From assembly GCF_030065675.1 (NCBI RefSeq), contig NZ_JASJDK010000012.1:1-64000 (forward strand): 64,000 nt of DNA, read 5' to 3'. The position numbers and the translations under genes were made by a program. Each line of letters opens with the position of its first letter. Position 1 is the first letter of the stretch. This document shows, one piece after another, positions 1 to 8,204 of this stretch. Source of the DNA: Mastigocoleus sp. MO_188.B34 (GTDB taxonomy: Bacteria > Cyanobacteriota > Cyanobacteriia > Cyanobacteriales > Nostocaceae). The notes beneath the pieces were generated by a model that made no database searches, was not told the origin of the DNA, and worked only from the letters and a program-made list of their open reading frames with translations.

Positions 1-486
1 TTAAAAGCCATCGGCGATGTTTTACAATTCCTCGATCAACGTGAAGAAGCATTAAACCGTTATCAAGAAGCTTTAGAATATTACCGCCAAATTGGGGATA
101 GGTTGGGTGAAGCTAATATTCTCCAAGAATTTGGAAAGTTAGAATCAAATCCACAGCGATCGCTGGAATATCTGCAAAAAGCACATGCTCTCTACATACA
201 AATCAATGATATTTACAGTCAAAGCCGTAACTTACTATTTATTGCTGAAGCACAACTGAACTTAGGTGAGAAAGATGCAGCAATATCTTCCTTGACTCAA
301 GCTTCAGAACTAGCGGCTAGGATAAATTTTCAACCCTTCCAAGAGTACGCTGAAAATAAAATTGCAGCAATTCAAAATCCACTGTTTAATTTGTGGTCAT
401 TTGCGCGGAGATTCTTTCAACAGCCTTGGGTGATTTACGGTTTGCTGTTTTTAGTTGGTTTAATTGTTGTGTTGTTGTTGCGGTAA
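1..486 (+). CDS. TPR-repeat protein with C-terminal membrane anchor (5' truncated by window)
   Basis: The reading frame is open from base 1, so only the C-terminal 161 residues are visible and the gene begins outside the window. The visible part has helical repeats of TPR character (for example RYQEALEYYRQIGDRLGEA, then a second unit around SLEYLQKAHALYIQINDIYSQ), which normally mediate protein-protein contacts. It ends in one hydrophobic segment (WVIYGLLFLVGLIVVLLLR) right at the C-terminus, so the TPR part is probably tethered to a membrane from the cytoplasmic or lumenal side. Which larger family it belongs to (CHAT-TPR, kinase-TPR or another) cannot be told without the upstream part. Confidence 0.75.
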   Translation, partial: LKAIGDVLQFLDQREEALNRYQEALEYYRQIGDRLGEANILQEFGKLESNPQRSLEYLQKAHALYIQINDIYSQSRNLLFIAEAQLNLGEKDAAISSLTQASELAARINFQPFQEYAENKIAAIQNPLFNLWSFARRFFQQPWVIYGLLFLVGLIVVLLLR

Positions 487-493
487 TTGGTGT

Positions 494-619
494 TATAGCG
501 CTACGCGCAAGTAAAAAGTAAAAAGTAAAAAGTAAAAAGTAAAAAGTAAAAAGTAAAAAGCCTAACAAGTATGGCTTTTAGGGTTAATACATGTCCTAAC
601 GTAACTTCGTAGTGCTATA
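494..619 (+). mobile_element. TATAGC-ended MITE-like element, copy 1
   Basis: A 126-bp non-coding element bounded by the inverted ends TATAGCGCTACG and CGTAGTGCTATA. Its left half carries a run of the heptamer GTAAAAA (about 506-560) and its right half the sequence GGGTTAATACATGTCCTAAC. Near-identical elements occur in opposite orientation at 1311-1415 and 3814-3931. There is no coding capacity. Confidence 0.8.
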
Positions 620-906
620 GCATCTAGCGCAACCGTACCGGTAGGATTTCGTTGCGTAAGTAATTGGGAGTAGTTTAACAGCAACCTCGAATGCTATGCC
701 AATCAAAATCCACCCAGTCTATCAATCAAAATCTATCAATCAAAACTAGGTGGTTATTACCGAAAAAAGTAAATATCAAGCGATAAACCTACAAGATACC
801 GCACATATAAGCATTTTTCGTTTTATTACGTTGTTTATTTAATCCTAAAGTCGTATATCACAAAATAACTCTAACGTGATACATTAATCATGTTCATAGT
901 TAATAC

Positions 907-942
907 GCCCCGTTGTTCTCACAGCAGCGGGGCTTTATCTTG
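907..942 (+). terminator. Orphan intrinsic-terminator-like hairpin
   Basis: GCCCCGTTGTT pairs with AGCAGCGGGGC (907-933, two G-U pairs) around the small loop CTCAC and is followed by TTTATCTT. It lies 420 bp downstream of the TPR gene and 540 bp from mazG, so it does not obviously end either. An upstream TATCAC...GTGATA hairpin (about 857-883) makes a small RNA gene possible. The rest of the 487-1484 spacer holds two MITE copies and a 77-bp dispersed repeat. Confidence 0.45.
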
Positions 943-1230
943 TGAATTTGGTAATTTGAACGCTTGTAGGCGAACAAACTTCAAAATATCTTACACAAGA
1001 GCACTTATAAGTTATGAGTAATCAAGCTCATAACTGTTTTTTCTTAGCTGCTGACAATTAAGATGATTGTAAAATTCTTAAAATTAAGAATCTACTCATC
1101 GCTGACGATATGTGTCACTACTATGGTTTCACCTATCATCCTGATTTTAAATATAGCATAATATCATTTTCATCAACAGTCATGGTATTCAAGATTCCTT
1201 TCCTATATGGCAATGACTGTTAGCAAAGCA

Positions 1231-1307
1231 TGTGCGGTCTAGCGGTTAGTGGCTCGTGTAAGCGCGCCCTGCGTGACGTTAGTCAGAGGCTTTGCCGACG
1301 CCGCAGG
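1231..1307 (-). repeat. 77-bp dispersed repeat, copy 1
   Basis: The reverse complement of this segment is almost identical to 7937-8014 (shared core CCTGCGGCGTCGGCAAAGCC...CGCTAGACC). Similarity continues beyond the adjacent MITE: 1416-1437 matches the reverse complement of 7907-7931. The two loci are therefore diverged copies of one longer repeat, and only this one is interrupted by the MITE. Confidence 0.8.
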
Positions 1308-1310
1308 TTT

Positions 1311-1415
1311 TATAGCACTACGAAGCTACGTTAGGACATATATTAACCCTAAAAGCCATATGTATTAAGCTTTTTACTTTTTACTTTTTACTTTTTACTT
1401 GCGCGTAGCGCTATA
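1311..1415 (-). mobile_element. TATAGC-ended MITE-like element, copy 2 (with identifiable empty site)
   Basis: A 105-bp element in reverse orientation to copy 1, with ends TATAGCACTACG and CGTAGCGCTATA and four GTAAAAA-type heptamers inside. The flanking repeat is found uninterrupted at 7.9 kb. Read in this orientation, the empty locus is CCGCAGG-CTC-TA-GCGTACT and the filled one is CCGCAGG-TTT-TA-[element]-TA-GCATACT. This implies insertion at a TA dinucleotide with TA duplication, as used by IS630/Tc1-mariner-type transposases. No transposase is encoded here, so any mobilisation would be in trans. Confidence 0.85.
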
Positions 1416-1484
1416 GCATACTGTAAGTATTGCACATTAACTGTTAACTGTAGCCCGTAAAAGCGTGGCGCAACCCATAAACTT

Positions 1485-2306
1485 TTAACTGTTCAAAATA
1501 GCCTTTGCTTTTTGCCACAAAGTTTCCAATTCAGGCAAACTGTAATCAGAAAGGGGGCGATCGGCGACAGACTCCATAATTTTGAGTCGGCGAATAAAAC
1601 GCTGATTTGTCCCTTGCAAAGCTTCACTTGGATCGAGATTTTTCCATCTTGCGATTTGCACAATCGTAAACAACAAATCTCCTAACTCAGCTTCCTGTCT
1701 TTCTGGTGTTTCTGAAGCCAAAGCTTGCTCAAACTCTTGTAACTCTTCGTGGAATTTTTCCCAAACCCCATCAATATCTTCCCACTCAAAACCAGCAGCA
1801 GCAGCCTTTCGGGAAATTTTCATCGTTGCTGTTAGGGGTGGGAGTTTGCGGGTGTAACCACTAAGTTTATGGGTTAATTGATTATTATTGGGTATTTCAC
1901 CTTTCTCCGTAGCTTTGATTTGCTCCCAGTTTTGATTTACCTCATCCGCATTTTGCACCGATACATCACCAAAAACATGGGGATGACGACGAATTAACTT
2001 TTGAGAAATCCCTTGAGCTACTTCCTTCAGAGAAAAATCACCATACTCTTGAAAGATTTGGGCTTGTAAAACAACCTGTAACAGCAAATCGCCTAACTCT
2101 TCAGCAATATGATTTTTATCTTCACTTTTAATTGCATCCACCACCTCATAAGCTTCCTCAATCACATATTGAGTTAGGCTTTGGGGTGTTTGTAGCAAAT
2201 CCCAAGGACAACCCCCATCCGGATCTCGTAATTTTGCTACCACCTCAATTAACTCTTGCAGTGCTGTGAGAGTTTCAGCGCTCTTATTATTTTGTTCTGA
2301 TTTCAT
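1485..2306 (-). CDS. mazG: Nucleoside triphosphate pyrophosphohydrolase MazG
   Basis: The 273-residue product is a two-domain MazG enzyme that hydrolyses NTPs to NMP and pyrophosphate, a house-cleaning or stringent-response role in the cytosol. The first MazG domain (about residues 20-130) has the metal-binding pattern EELGDLLLQVVLQAQ; a second, MazG-like domain follows (about 170-260, with AELGDLLFTIVQIARW). Length and two-domain layout match the usual bacterial MazG. It starts at ATG 2306. It is followed at 171 bp by the DUF2227 gene on the same strand, which is transcribed toward it with a 28-bp perfect palindrome in the gap. No frameshift or missing motif is seen. Confidence 0.93.
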   Translation of the reverse strand: MKSEQNNKSAETLTALQELIEVVAKLRDPDGGCPWDLLQTPQSLTQYVIEEAYEVVDAIKSEDKNHIAEELGDLLLQVVLQAQIFQEYGDFSLKEVAQGISQKLIRRHPHVFGDVSVQNADEVNQNWEQIKATEKGEIPNNNQLTHKLSGYTRKLPPLTATMKISRKAAAAGFEWEDIDGVWEKFHEELQEFEQALASETPERQEAELGDLLFTIVQIARWKNLDPSEALQGTNQRFIRRLKIMESVADRPLSDYSLPELETLWQKAKAILNS

Positions 2307-2419
2307 AACTATAAAATATAAAAAACTGCCATAACTTTTTTTCTAGTGTTTACGAATTATTTGGATATCACATCACTGATTTTGCCTTAAGAACTACGAC
2401 CATTTAACTTCTGACTTCT

Positions 2420-2447
2420 GTAGAGACGCGACATGTCGCGTCTCTAC
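2420..2447. repeat. 28-bp perfect palindrome (GTAGAGACG family), copy 1
   Basis: GTAGAGACGCGACA followed directly by its reverse complement. The identical sequence is at 13170-13197, and a variant with inner bases TTGCATGCAA is at 49807-49834. It sits between the DUF2227 gene and mazG and would form a loop-less hairpin in RNA or a cruciform in DNA. I see no long terminal inverted repeats around this copy. Confidence 0.85.
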
Positions 2448-2477
2448 GAATTCTGACTTACACGTAGCGCCATACCT

Positions 2478-3158
2478 TTATTTTTTAGAGTTTTTATTAC
2501 TGATATTTTTCTTAAGCGAAGATTTAGAAGATTTAGTTTTATTAACTGAAGATCTAGTGCGCTTCGGTTTTGCTTGTAATTTCCTCCGACGAGTAGTAGA
2601 ACTGCTAGCTTTACGTTTCTTCATTTTCCCACGAGGCAGTAAACCGCGCACACCCTGCTTGCGAAAACGTTTATATGCTGAATTTGTCCAGTCACTGACG
2701 GAATGACTCATCGCACCAAGTTCCATCCCTAGAAACAGCGACCAACATTCGATCGCATAAACAATAAACGATCGCTGAACTTGACTACCCAATTCTTCCC
2801 AGGTAAATCCTATTAACCCCAGCAATTCAGCAAGTACCAAACAGATTGCGATCGCAATTCCCAAGAGAATACATAAGTAAAGTACCCTTAAAGTCGTGCC
2901 AATAATCGGTCCATGGGACAAAAACGAACGATGGCGCAAACTTTTTTGATAGGGTAACCAAATAAAACGAAACCAACCCCAGCGCTGATACTGACGGGAA
3001 TAAATATCCAAATCGGGACCAAACATCAGTCCCCCGAATAAAAATCCCCCCGCAACTAATAAAGTTAAGTTACCATTGCGAGTTTGCCACAGAGCAATCC
3101 CGGTAATAAAAGGCAAAGCCCAGATAGTAATGCGATCGTGCGTTTGACCTGAGGGCAT
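2478..3158 (-). CDS. DUF2227 putative metal-binding membrane protein
   Basis: A 226-residue protein of the cyanobacterial DUF2227 (COG5413-like) family, whose biochemical role is unknown. The N-terminal half carries conserved histidines and acids (MPSGQTHDRIT, GPDLDIYSRQYQRWG, RHRSFLSHGP) that resemble a metal site, embedded in hydrophobic segments (about 15-50 and 85-115). A further hydrophobic helix near 135-150 ends in the SHSVSDW motif. The C-terminal 60 residues are almost entirely Lys/Arg/Ser, an unstructured basic tail that could bind nucleic acid or acidic lipid. The tail's low complexity makes its exact length unreliable between species. It starts at ATG 3158, 171 bp upstream of mazG on the same strand. 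Confidence 0.75.
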   Translation of the reverse strand: MPSGQTHDRITIWALPFITGIALWQTRNGNLTLLVAGGFLFGGLMFGPDLDIYSRQYQRWGWFRFIWLPYQKSLRHRSFLSHGPIIGTTLRVLYLCILLGIAIAICLVLAELLGLIGFTWEELGSQVQRSFIVYAIECWSLFLGMELGAMSHSVSDWTNSAYKRFRKQGVRGLLPRGKMKKRKASSSTTRRRKLQAKPKRTRSSVNKTKSSKSSLKKNISNKNSKK

Positions 3159-3396
3159 TATAAATTGAGTTTTAAGTGATTTAGCAGAGGTTCAATAAGT
3201 TCGCAGACTGTTAATCAAAAGATTTTTGAAATCCCCGAATTCCTTTTATTTCAAATGCTTGAGCGTTTTTTGACGCTCTGGTATCAAAAAAAATAAAAAA
3301 AATTTCAAAAATACTATAGCGTAATTCGTAGAATGTGCTATATTTATTTCTTGTGAGCAGCAAAACGCAAAACACAACAAACTACAAAAAAATTAA

Positions 3397-3469
<73 letters not shown>

Positions 3470-3640
3470 TTTTAAAACGACTCATAGCTTATATTTTTCC
3501 AAAAAAAATCAAACTGCTATTTTCCATATCGTGGAAAAAATCTGAGAATCGTAAGCCTTTAAGCATCACTTTTCATTATTAAATAATTGTCGATAGTTCA
3601 AAGTCGATAGTTCAAGAATATCGATAATTAATAAATTTAG

Positions 3641-3667
3641 GGTGCGTTAGTGACAGCGTAACGCACC
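3641..3667. repeat. TAACGCACC hairpin repeat, copy 1
   Basis: GGTGCGTTA and TAACGCACC form a perfect 9-bp stem around a 9-nt loop. The same design occurs at 17014-17040 and, with a longer loop, at 18251-18312. These are dispersed palindromic repeats rather than terminators, since no T-run follows. Confidence 0.7.
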
Positions 3668-3813
3668 ACCTGTAATATTTTGTGTGTTACAACATTCCTT
3701 TAACACACCTCAAAATATCATTATTGAGTAAAGACTATTTGCGATCGCACAAGCATAAATTTTCACCAGATACATTTACCTTAGAAATTACGCAATTCCA
3801 GATCCTGTTCTGA

Positions 3814-3931
3814 TATAGCACTACGAAGTTACGTTAGGACATGTATTAACCCTAAAAGCCATACTTGTTAGGCTTTTTGTCGCCCTACGGGCGCGGTCTG
3901 TTTTTACTTTTTACTTGCGCGTAGCGCTATA
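3814..3931 (-). mobile_element. TATAGC-ended MITE-like element, copy 3
   Basis: A 118-bp element in the same orientation as copy 2 (ends TATAGCACTACG and CGTAGCGCTATA). Here the heptamer run is shortened and interrupted by a GC-rich stretch (GTCGCCCTACGGGCGCGGTC). It abuts the 3' end of the RTX-like gene, whose stop codon lies 19 bp further on. Confidence 0.8.
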
Positions 3932-3949
3932 TCTAATCTCGATTTCTAA

Positions 3950-4945
3950 CTAGACAAAAATAAACTGACTAGAATTATCCAAATTCAAAGTATCCGGTGA
4001 AATATCCGTAATCAATCCAATTAACTCTGGAGTCGCACCATCATTTAAAAATATACCCGTTCCAAAAGGTAATTCCCGTGGAGCAACACCAAGGGAGTAG
4101 TCACTTGAAGAGCCAAAAAGTTGGATTTTATCATTACCATCACTTTCAAAATCTGTAATCAGCGCATAATCAGCAATTCCAGCGCTCTTTGTGTCACCAT
4201 CGTTATAGTAAACCGATCCCGTCTCACCTGCACTTATTCCTCCCAAAATAAAAGTATCCTTTCCTCCTTCACCAGAGTCACCATTTAAAACATCAAACTC
4301 TCCCCTTCCTGGAGTCAAAGAAGTAGTTGTTGTTCCTAGCAAAGTATCATTTCCAGTACCACCAAAAACATCATCATCTCCCAAACCACCTAAAACGAAA
4401 TCGTCACCACCGTCACCATACACAGAATCATCACCACTGTCCCCGATGACTTGGTCATTATCTCTCCCACCGCGAATGAAATCATCCCCAGACTCACCGA
4501 CAACTATGTCTTCACCACTTCCAGCATATAGACTATCTCCATCTTCACCACCCACTAACAAATCATCACCAGGACCCCCATAAATGCGATCTTTCCCAAA
4601 TCCGGTACTATCAAGACCATCAAGGTTATCACCATAGAGATTATCATTCCCTTGTCCACCAATCAGTGTATCGTCTCCATCCCCACCGATGATTTGATCG
4701 TTATCTTCACCACCATCAAGTAAGTCATTACCTGACTCACCCAGAATTAAATCAGTTCCAGTTCCACCTTGTACTGTGTCATTACCATCAGATGTGAATA
4801 CAGTATCATCACCACCACCTAGATCGATAATGTCATCTCCATCAAAAGTAAAGATACTATCGTTACCAGAAAAAGTTCTAATAACATCGTCTTCAGGAGT
4901 CGCAAAAATTGAATCTCTATCAACTGTACCGAAGATATTTGCCAT
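3950..4945 (-). CDS. Hemolysin-type (RTX) calcium-binding repeat protein
   Basis: A 331-residue acidic protein made largely of glycine/aspartate nonapeptides of the GGxGxDxLx type, for example GGDGDDTLIGGQGNDNLYG. They run from about residue 20 to 215 and fold as a calcium-stabilised parallel beta-roll. The remaining ~115 C-terminal residues lack repeats (DTFILGGISAG...NSSQFIFV) and resemble the terminal region that often carries the type I secretion signal in RTX proteins. There is no N-terminal signal peptide, consistent with ABC/type I export, but no type I exporter lies next to it. ATG at 4945 is chosen because the only longer start is a TTG at 4960 with no better ribosome site. Likely an extracellular or surface protein; the specific function is unknown. 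Confidence 0.85.
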   Translation of the reverse strand: MANIFGTVDRDSIFATPEDDVIRTFSGNDSIFTFDGDDIIDLGGGDDTVFTSDGNDTVQGGTGTDLILGESGNDLLDGGEDNDQIIGGDGDDTLIGGQGNDNLYGDNLDGLDSTGFGKDRIYGGPGDDLLVGGEDGDSLYAGSGEDIVVGESGDDFIRGGRDNDQVIGDSGDDSVYGDGGDDFVLGGLGDDDVFGGTGNDTLLGTTTTSLTPGRGEFDVLNGDSGEGGKDTFILGGISAGETGSVYYNDGDTKSAGIADYALITDFESDGNDKIQLFGSSSDYSLGVAPRELPFGTGIFLNDGATPELIGLITDISPDTLNLDNSSQFIFV

Positions 4946-5231
4946 AGTTTTAAACTTCAACTCTACTCTATTTAAGACTGCACCCTTGCATTTAGCCCTT
5001 GCGTTCAGTGAGATAAAACTATTTTCCTTTTTGGAATATTAATACCAAAACAAAATCATCTGAGCATATTTGTATAAGTCTTTATCAAAAAAAATTTTTC
5101 TCGATAAAAAAATATACTTATGTGTATATACCTGAAGTAACCTGAACTACAAGTATTTACTTGGTAATCGTACATAGTCGCGCTAAAAAGTGGAAAATCA
5201 CAGAGTTTTGAGCAAAACCAGCCACAAAACT

Positions 5232-5262
5232 AAAGCCCTCAGCAGCGCATGCTAAGGGCTTT
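5232..5262. terminator. Hairpin, terminator-like, possible ncRNA end
   Basis: AAAGCCCTCAGCA and TGCTAAGGGCTTT form a 13-bp stem with a single C-A mismatch around GCGCA. On the + strand the following sequence is GATTTTAAG, a weak T-run. It lies far from both neighbouring genes, which point away from it. Confidence 0.4.
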
Positions 5263-5413
5263 GATTTTAAGTTGAAAAGCTACTACAGAGAGCTAGCACA
5301 AAATCATTTAATTCTTTGTATAGCTATATACTTTTGTGCAAATATCTATCTAAAGGAATATAGAATCATATGCATCGCTCCAAGTATGCTTGAAGTTTCA
5401 AGGATTAAATGCT

Positions 5414-5452
5414 GCCAAGCCAACGGGGGAACGCTTTGAGGCTTGGCTTTTC
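5414..5452 (+). terminator. Hairpin plus T-run, possible ncRNA terminator
   Basis: GCCAAGCC and GGCTTGGC form a perfect 8-bp stem around an 18-nt loop, followed by TTTTCTT. It looks like an intrinsic terminator on the + strand, but no + strand gene precedes it, so it may end a short untranslated RNA in this spacer. Confidence 0.45.
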
Positions 5453-6024
5453 TTAACTAAATTCCTCAAATTATATCAAACATTGGCACTTGTAGCAATC
5501 AATTATCTAATTTTTAATGTTAATTGTTTACTTCGTAACAAAAATTAGTCAAATTATTTGCTTGAGAAAAAAGCCTTTTCAAACAAAAAGCGAAATCAAT
5601 TTTTAATTAAATCAATTTTTGATTAAATATTAAAAACAAATATTAAGAAAATTTGATCGAAAGTTTTGTAAAAATTATACGAAATACTGCATAAAAGTAG
5701 CGATATTAGCCTTAAACAAAGGTAGAAGTAAAATTAGGCGATTGCTATCGCTACTGCTGAGCATTATTTGTATTCAGCAGAGTCTGTAACTGTCTCAGAT
5801 TTAGGAAATTGCTGAAATAGCATTCTTCTAACCCAAGTCAAGTAAATGAGCATAAAATCCTAACCATTCCTAGCATTCGGGGCTTTAGCCTCGTTTGCAA
5901 AGGGAAAGTTGGATTTTTGTTTATGATTTTTGTAAACGTAAATCTGCTAGTTTGGTGAATCTATTTTATTTTTGTACTTGCAACCAGTTAATACAACTAA
6001 CTATAGGTCAGGGAGAATAAATAT

Positions 6025-6849
6025 ATGCTTTTAGGTTTAAAGAATTCAAAAAATCAAACTAAAAAATACCAAACAAAAACATATCAGACAAGAAATAATA
6101 CCAAATGGACTTATTTGTTCGCTACAGCAATTATAGCAACTGGTTTTCTGGCAAGCATTCCTGGGAGGGCTCAAGGACAAATTCAGATTAAGCCCCAAAT
6201 TAAGCCCCAGATTTTACCCAATGTTCAGCGTCAGATTCAGCTGCAGCGATCGCCAGAACAGTCAGCAGAGGTAGATAAAGCAAAACAGTTAAACCAAAGA
6301 GTTATTGAATTGTACAATCAACGTCAATACAATAATGCTATTCCCTTAGCAGAGAATGTAGTGGGAATACTTGAGAAAGCACTAGGGAAGAGATCTACTC
6401 CAGTCGCTAATAGCTTGAATAATTTGGCAAAACTGTATCACATTATTGGGAGTTTTCAGAAAGCGGAACCCTTATACAAACAAGCGCTGGATATTTACCA
6501 GAGTACCCTGGGTAAAAACGATCCCATAGTGGGTACTACCCTTTATAACTTGGCGCAACTGTATCAGAGTATGGGGAATAGCCAGAAAGCAACACCTTTA
6601 TTTAAGCTTTCAGAGTCAATCTTGCAAAATGTTGTGGGAAAACAAGGAGCCCAACAAGCAGTATCGGGAGTTGAAGGAATTCTGAAAATAGTTCCAGGAT
6701 CTGAACTTATATTACCCTCTGATTCTGGTAATTCAGGTAAATCAGGTAATTCAAGAAACTCAGGTAATCCGAGTAATTCAGTGAATCCTGGTAATTCTGG
6801 TAATTCTAATAATTCTGTTAATCAAGGTGGATTACAGCCCATTGAGTAA
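6025..6849 (+). CDS. Secreted/periplasmic TPR protein (kinesin-light-chain type repeats)
   Basis: A 274-residue protein. Residues 28-50 form a hydrophobic stretch ending in a signal-peptidase-like site (IPGRAQGQ), after a long basic Lys/Gln/Asn-rich lead. About two and a half kinesin-light-chain-type TPR units follow (for example VANSLNNLAKLYHIIGSFQKAEPLYKQAL at 135-165, then VGTTLYNLAQLYQSMGNSQKATPLFK). The C-terminal ~45 residues are a low-complexity Asn-Ser-Gly repeat. It is likely an exported scaffold protein with unknown partners. The start at 6025 has a plausible ribosome site (GGGAGAA) 9-10 nt upstream. The Asn/Ser/Gly tail is made of short DNA repeats and is probably variable. Confidence 0.7.
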   Translation: MLLGLKNSKNQTKKYQTKTYQTRNNTKWTYLFATAIIATGFLASIPGRAQGQIQIKPQIKPQILPNVQRQIQLQRSPEQSAEVDKAKQLNQRVIELYNQRQYNNAIPLAENVVGILEKALGKRSTPVANSLNNLAKLYHIIGSFQKAEPLYKQALDIYQSTLGKNDPIVGTTLYNLAQLYQSMGNSQKATPLFKLSESILQNVVGKQGAQQAVSGVEGILKIVPGSELILPSDSGNSGKSGNSRNSGNPSNSVNPGNSGNSNNSVNQGGLQPIE

Positions 6850-7074
6850 CTATATTCACATGAAAACCTCTATATTTTAGGCACGTAGAAAGATTACAGA
6901 GGATGTGGTGTTAGCTTCTGCAATCTCTCTAACAATCAATTGTACTAACCCAGGTTGCTATTTACAGGCAAAAACTTTTGATATTCTTTTGATCCCCTAA
7001 ATCCCCCTTTTTAATACAGGAAGGAGGACTTTGAAGTAATTTTCCTTTTTATTAAGTCAGTAACTCAAGGAAAA

Positions 7075-7842
7075 TCAAGTTTGCGAAACCTTCAACAATA
7101 AATCTGCTAGCTCGCAGAAACCTTCACCTTCATAAGCTGAGGTTACGTAAGCGGGTTGATATTTCAGTTGTTGCGAATACTCTAATACATTTGCCACACC
7201 AACAGAAACAGGAAAATAATCTTTGTTAAATAAACTTTCATCATTAGGACTATCGCCCACCGTAACAACTTGTTCTGTCTGATATTCAGGAAAGAACTGT
7301 TTGAGTACTTGTAATAATGCTTTAGCTTTTTCTTGACCTATAGGTTTAATATGACACTGAACGCTACTGTAGGTAAATCCCCAACCCATATCCTGACAGA
7401 GATTATCCAAAGTAGTTAATTCTTGTGTAGTTAAATCTGCGACATCGAAAGTCCAGTCAGTAAGTCGGAAGCGATTATCGCTAGACTCTTGTATGCGAGG
7501 AAACTGGGTTTGTAATTTGCTAAAAGCTGTAGCTAAAGCTTGACGATGCTCATTGTAATCATTGATGGAAGTTAACTTAAACACATCTTCACTATTGGCA
7601 GGATAAAATAAACCTCCATTTTCTGCAACCGCACCAACTATCGGTAAATAACTCGCTAGTCCACTCACCCAACCAGCACTGCGACCCGTTAAGATTAGAA
7701 CTTTGATACCTCGACCGGCTAAATGTTCCAAAGCTTGCAATAAAGTCGTTGTAAATCTTCCTTTTCTAGTTAAAGTTCCATCCATGTCGGTAGCGACAAG
7801 GGAAATTTTATCAAAACACTTGTGGTTAGATGAAAGCAACAT
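7075..7842 (-). CDS. HAD-superfamily (Cof/subclass IIB) sugar-phosphatase-like hydrolase
   Basis: A 255-residue cytosolic phosphatase of the haloacid dehalogenase superfamily. All four signature motifs are present: motif I DMDGTLT (nucleophile Asp about residue 19), motif II LTGRSAGW, the motif III lysine in KPIGQEKAKAL, and motif IV GDSPNDESLF with the metal-binding aspartates. The cap between motifs II and III fits subclass IIB, which includes sucrose- and mannosylglycerate-phosphate phosphatases and Cof-type enzymes. The substrate cannot be assigned from sequence. It starts at ATG 7842 and is monocistronic: repeats lie upstream and the convergent TPR gene downstream. Confidence 0.85.
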   Translation of the reverse strand: MLLSSNHKCFDKISLVATDMDGTLTRKGRFTTTLLQALEHLAGRGIKVLILTGRSAGWVSGLASYLPIVGAVAENGGLFYPANSEDVFKLTSINDYNEHRQALATAFSKLQTQFPRIQESSDNRFRLTDWTFDVADLTTQELTTLDNLCQDMGWGFTYSSVQCHIKPIGQEKAKALLQVLKQFFPEYQTEQVVTVGDSPNDESLFNKDYFPVSVGVANVLEYSQQLKYQPAYVTSAYEGEGFCELADLLLKVSQT

Positions 7843-8204
7843 ATTCAGTTATCAGTTATCAGTTTATGGCTAACGCCACGCCGCCCTTAAGGGTTACGGT
7901 TATTATTTAATGCGCAATACTTACAGTACGCTAGAGCCTGCGGCGTCGGCAAAGCCTCTGACTAACGTCACGCAGGGCGCGCTTACACGAGCTGCTAACC
8001 GCTAGACCACGCACGCTGAGACATGCCTACAACGAACTTTAGCAGGTATCATGCACTGGGTAGAGATTAACTGATAACTGTTTACTGATAACTGTTCACT
8101 GTTAACTGTTCACTGTTAACTGTAAACTGATTTAACAAAATAAATATATAGTAGCTGATTTGGGCATCCTAAAAAGCAGGATTGTAGTTATTTATTTACC
8201 AGTC
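7843..8204. other. Repeat-filled spacer
   Basis: Between a minus-strand and a plus-strand gene. It holds a second copy of the 77-bp repeat (7937-8014) and an array of the related units AACTGATAACTG and TTCACTGTTAACTG (about 8069-8128). The sequence TATGGCTAACGCCACGCC at 7865 recurs in diverged form near 10074 and at the window end (63980). Nothing coding is seen. Confidence 0.6.
7937..8014 (+). repeat. 77-bp dispersed repeat, copy 2 (empty MITE site)
   Basis: Near-identical to the reverse complement of 1231-1307. The flank at 7907-7931 matches 1416-1437, so the TA at 7932-7933 is the unoccupied counterpart of the MITE insertion at 1311-1415. Confidence 0.8.

Larger units (their letters stand above)
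4946..6024. other. 1.08-kb spacer with two orphan hairpins
   Basis: The spacer separates two divergent genes and has no supportable ORF. It is strongly AT-rich, especially 5470-5700, and contains the hairpins described at 5232-5262 and 5414-5452. One or two small untranslated RNAs would fit. Promoters for both flanking genes must lie here, but I could not single out a convincing -35/-10 pair. Confidence 0.5.

Noticed and set aside
386-568. 60-residue minus-strand ORF (FLLFTFYFLLFTFYF)
   Set aside because: It is the translation of the GTAAAAA heptamer run in the MITE and overlaps the TPR gene.
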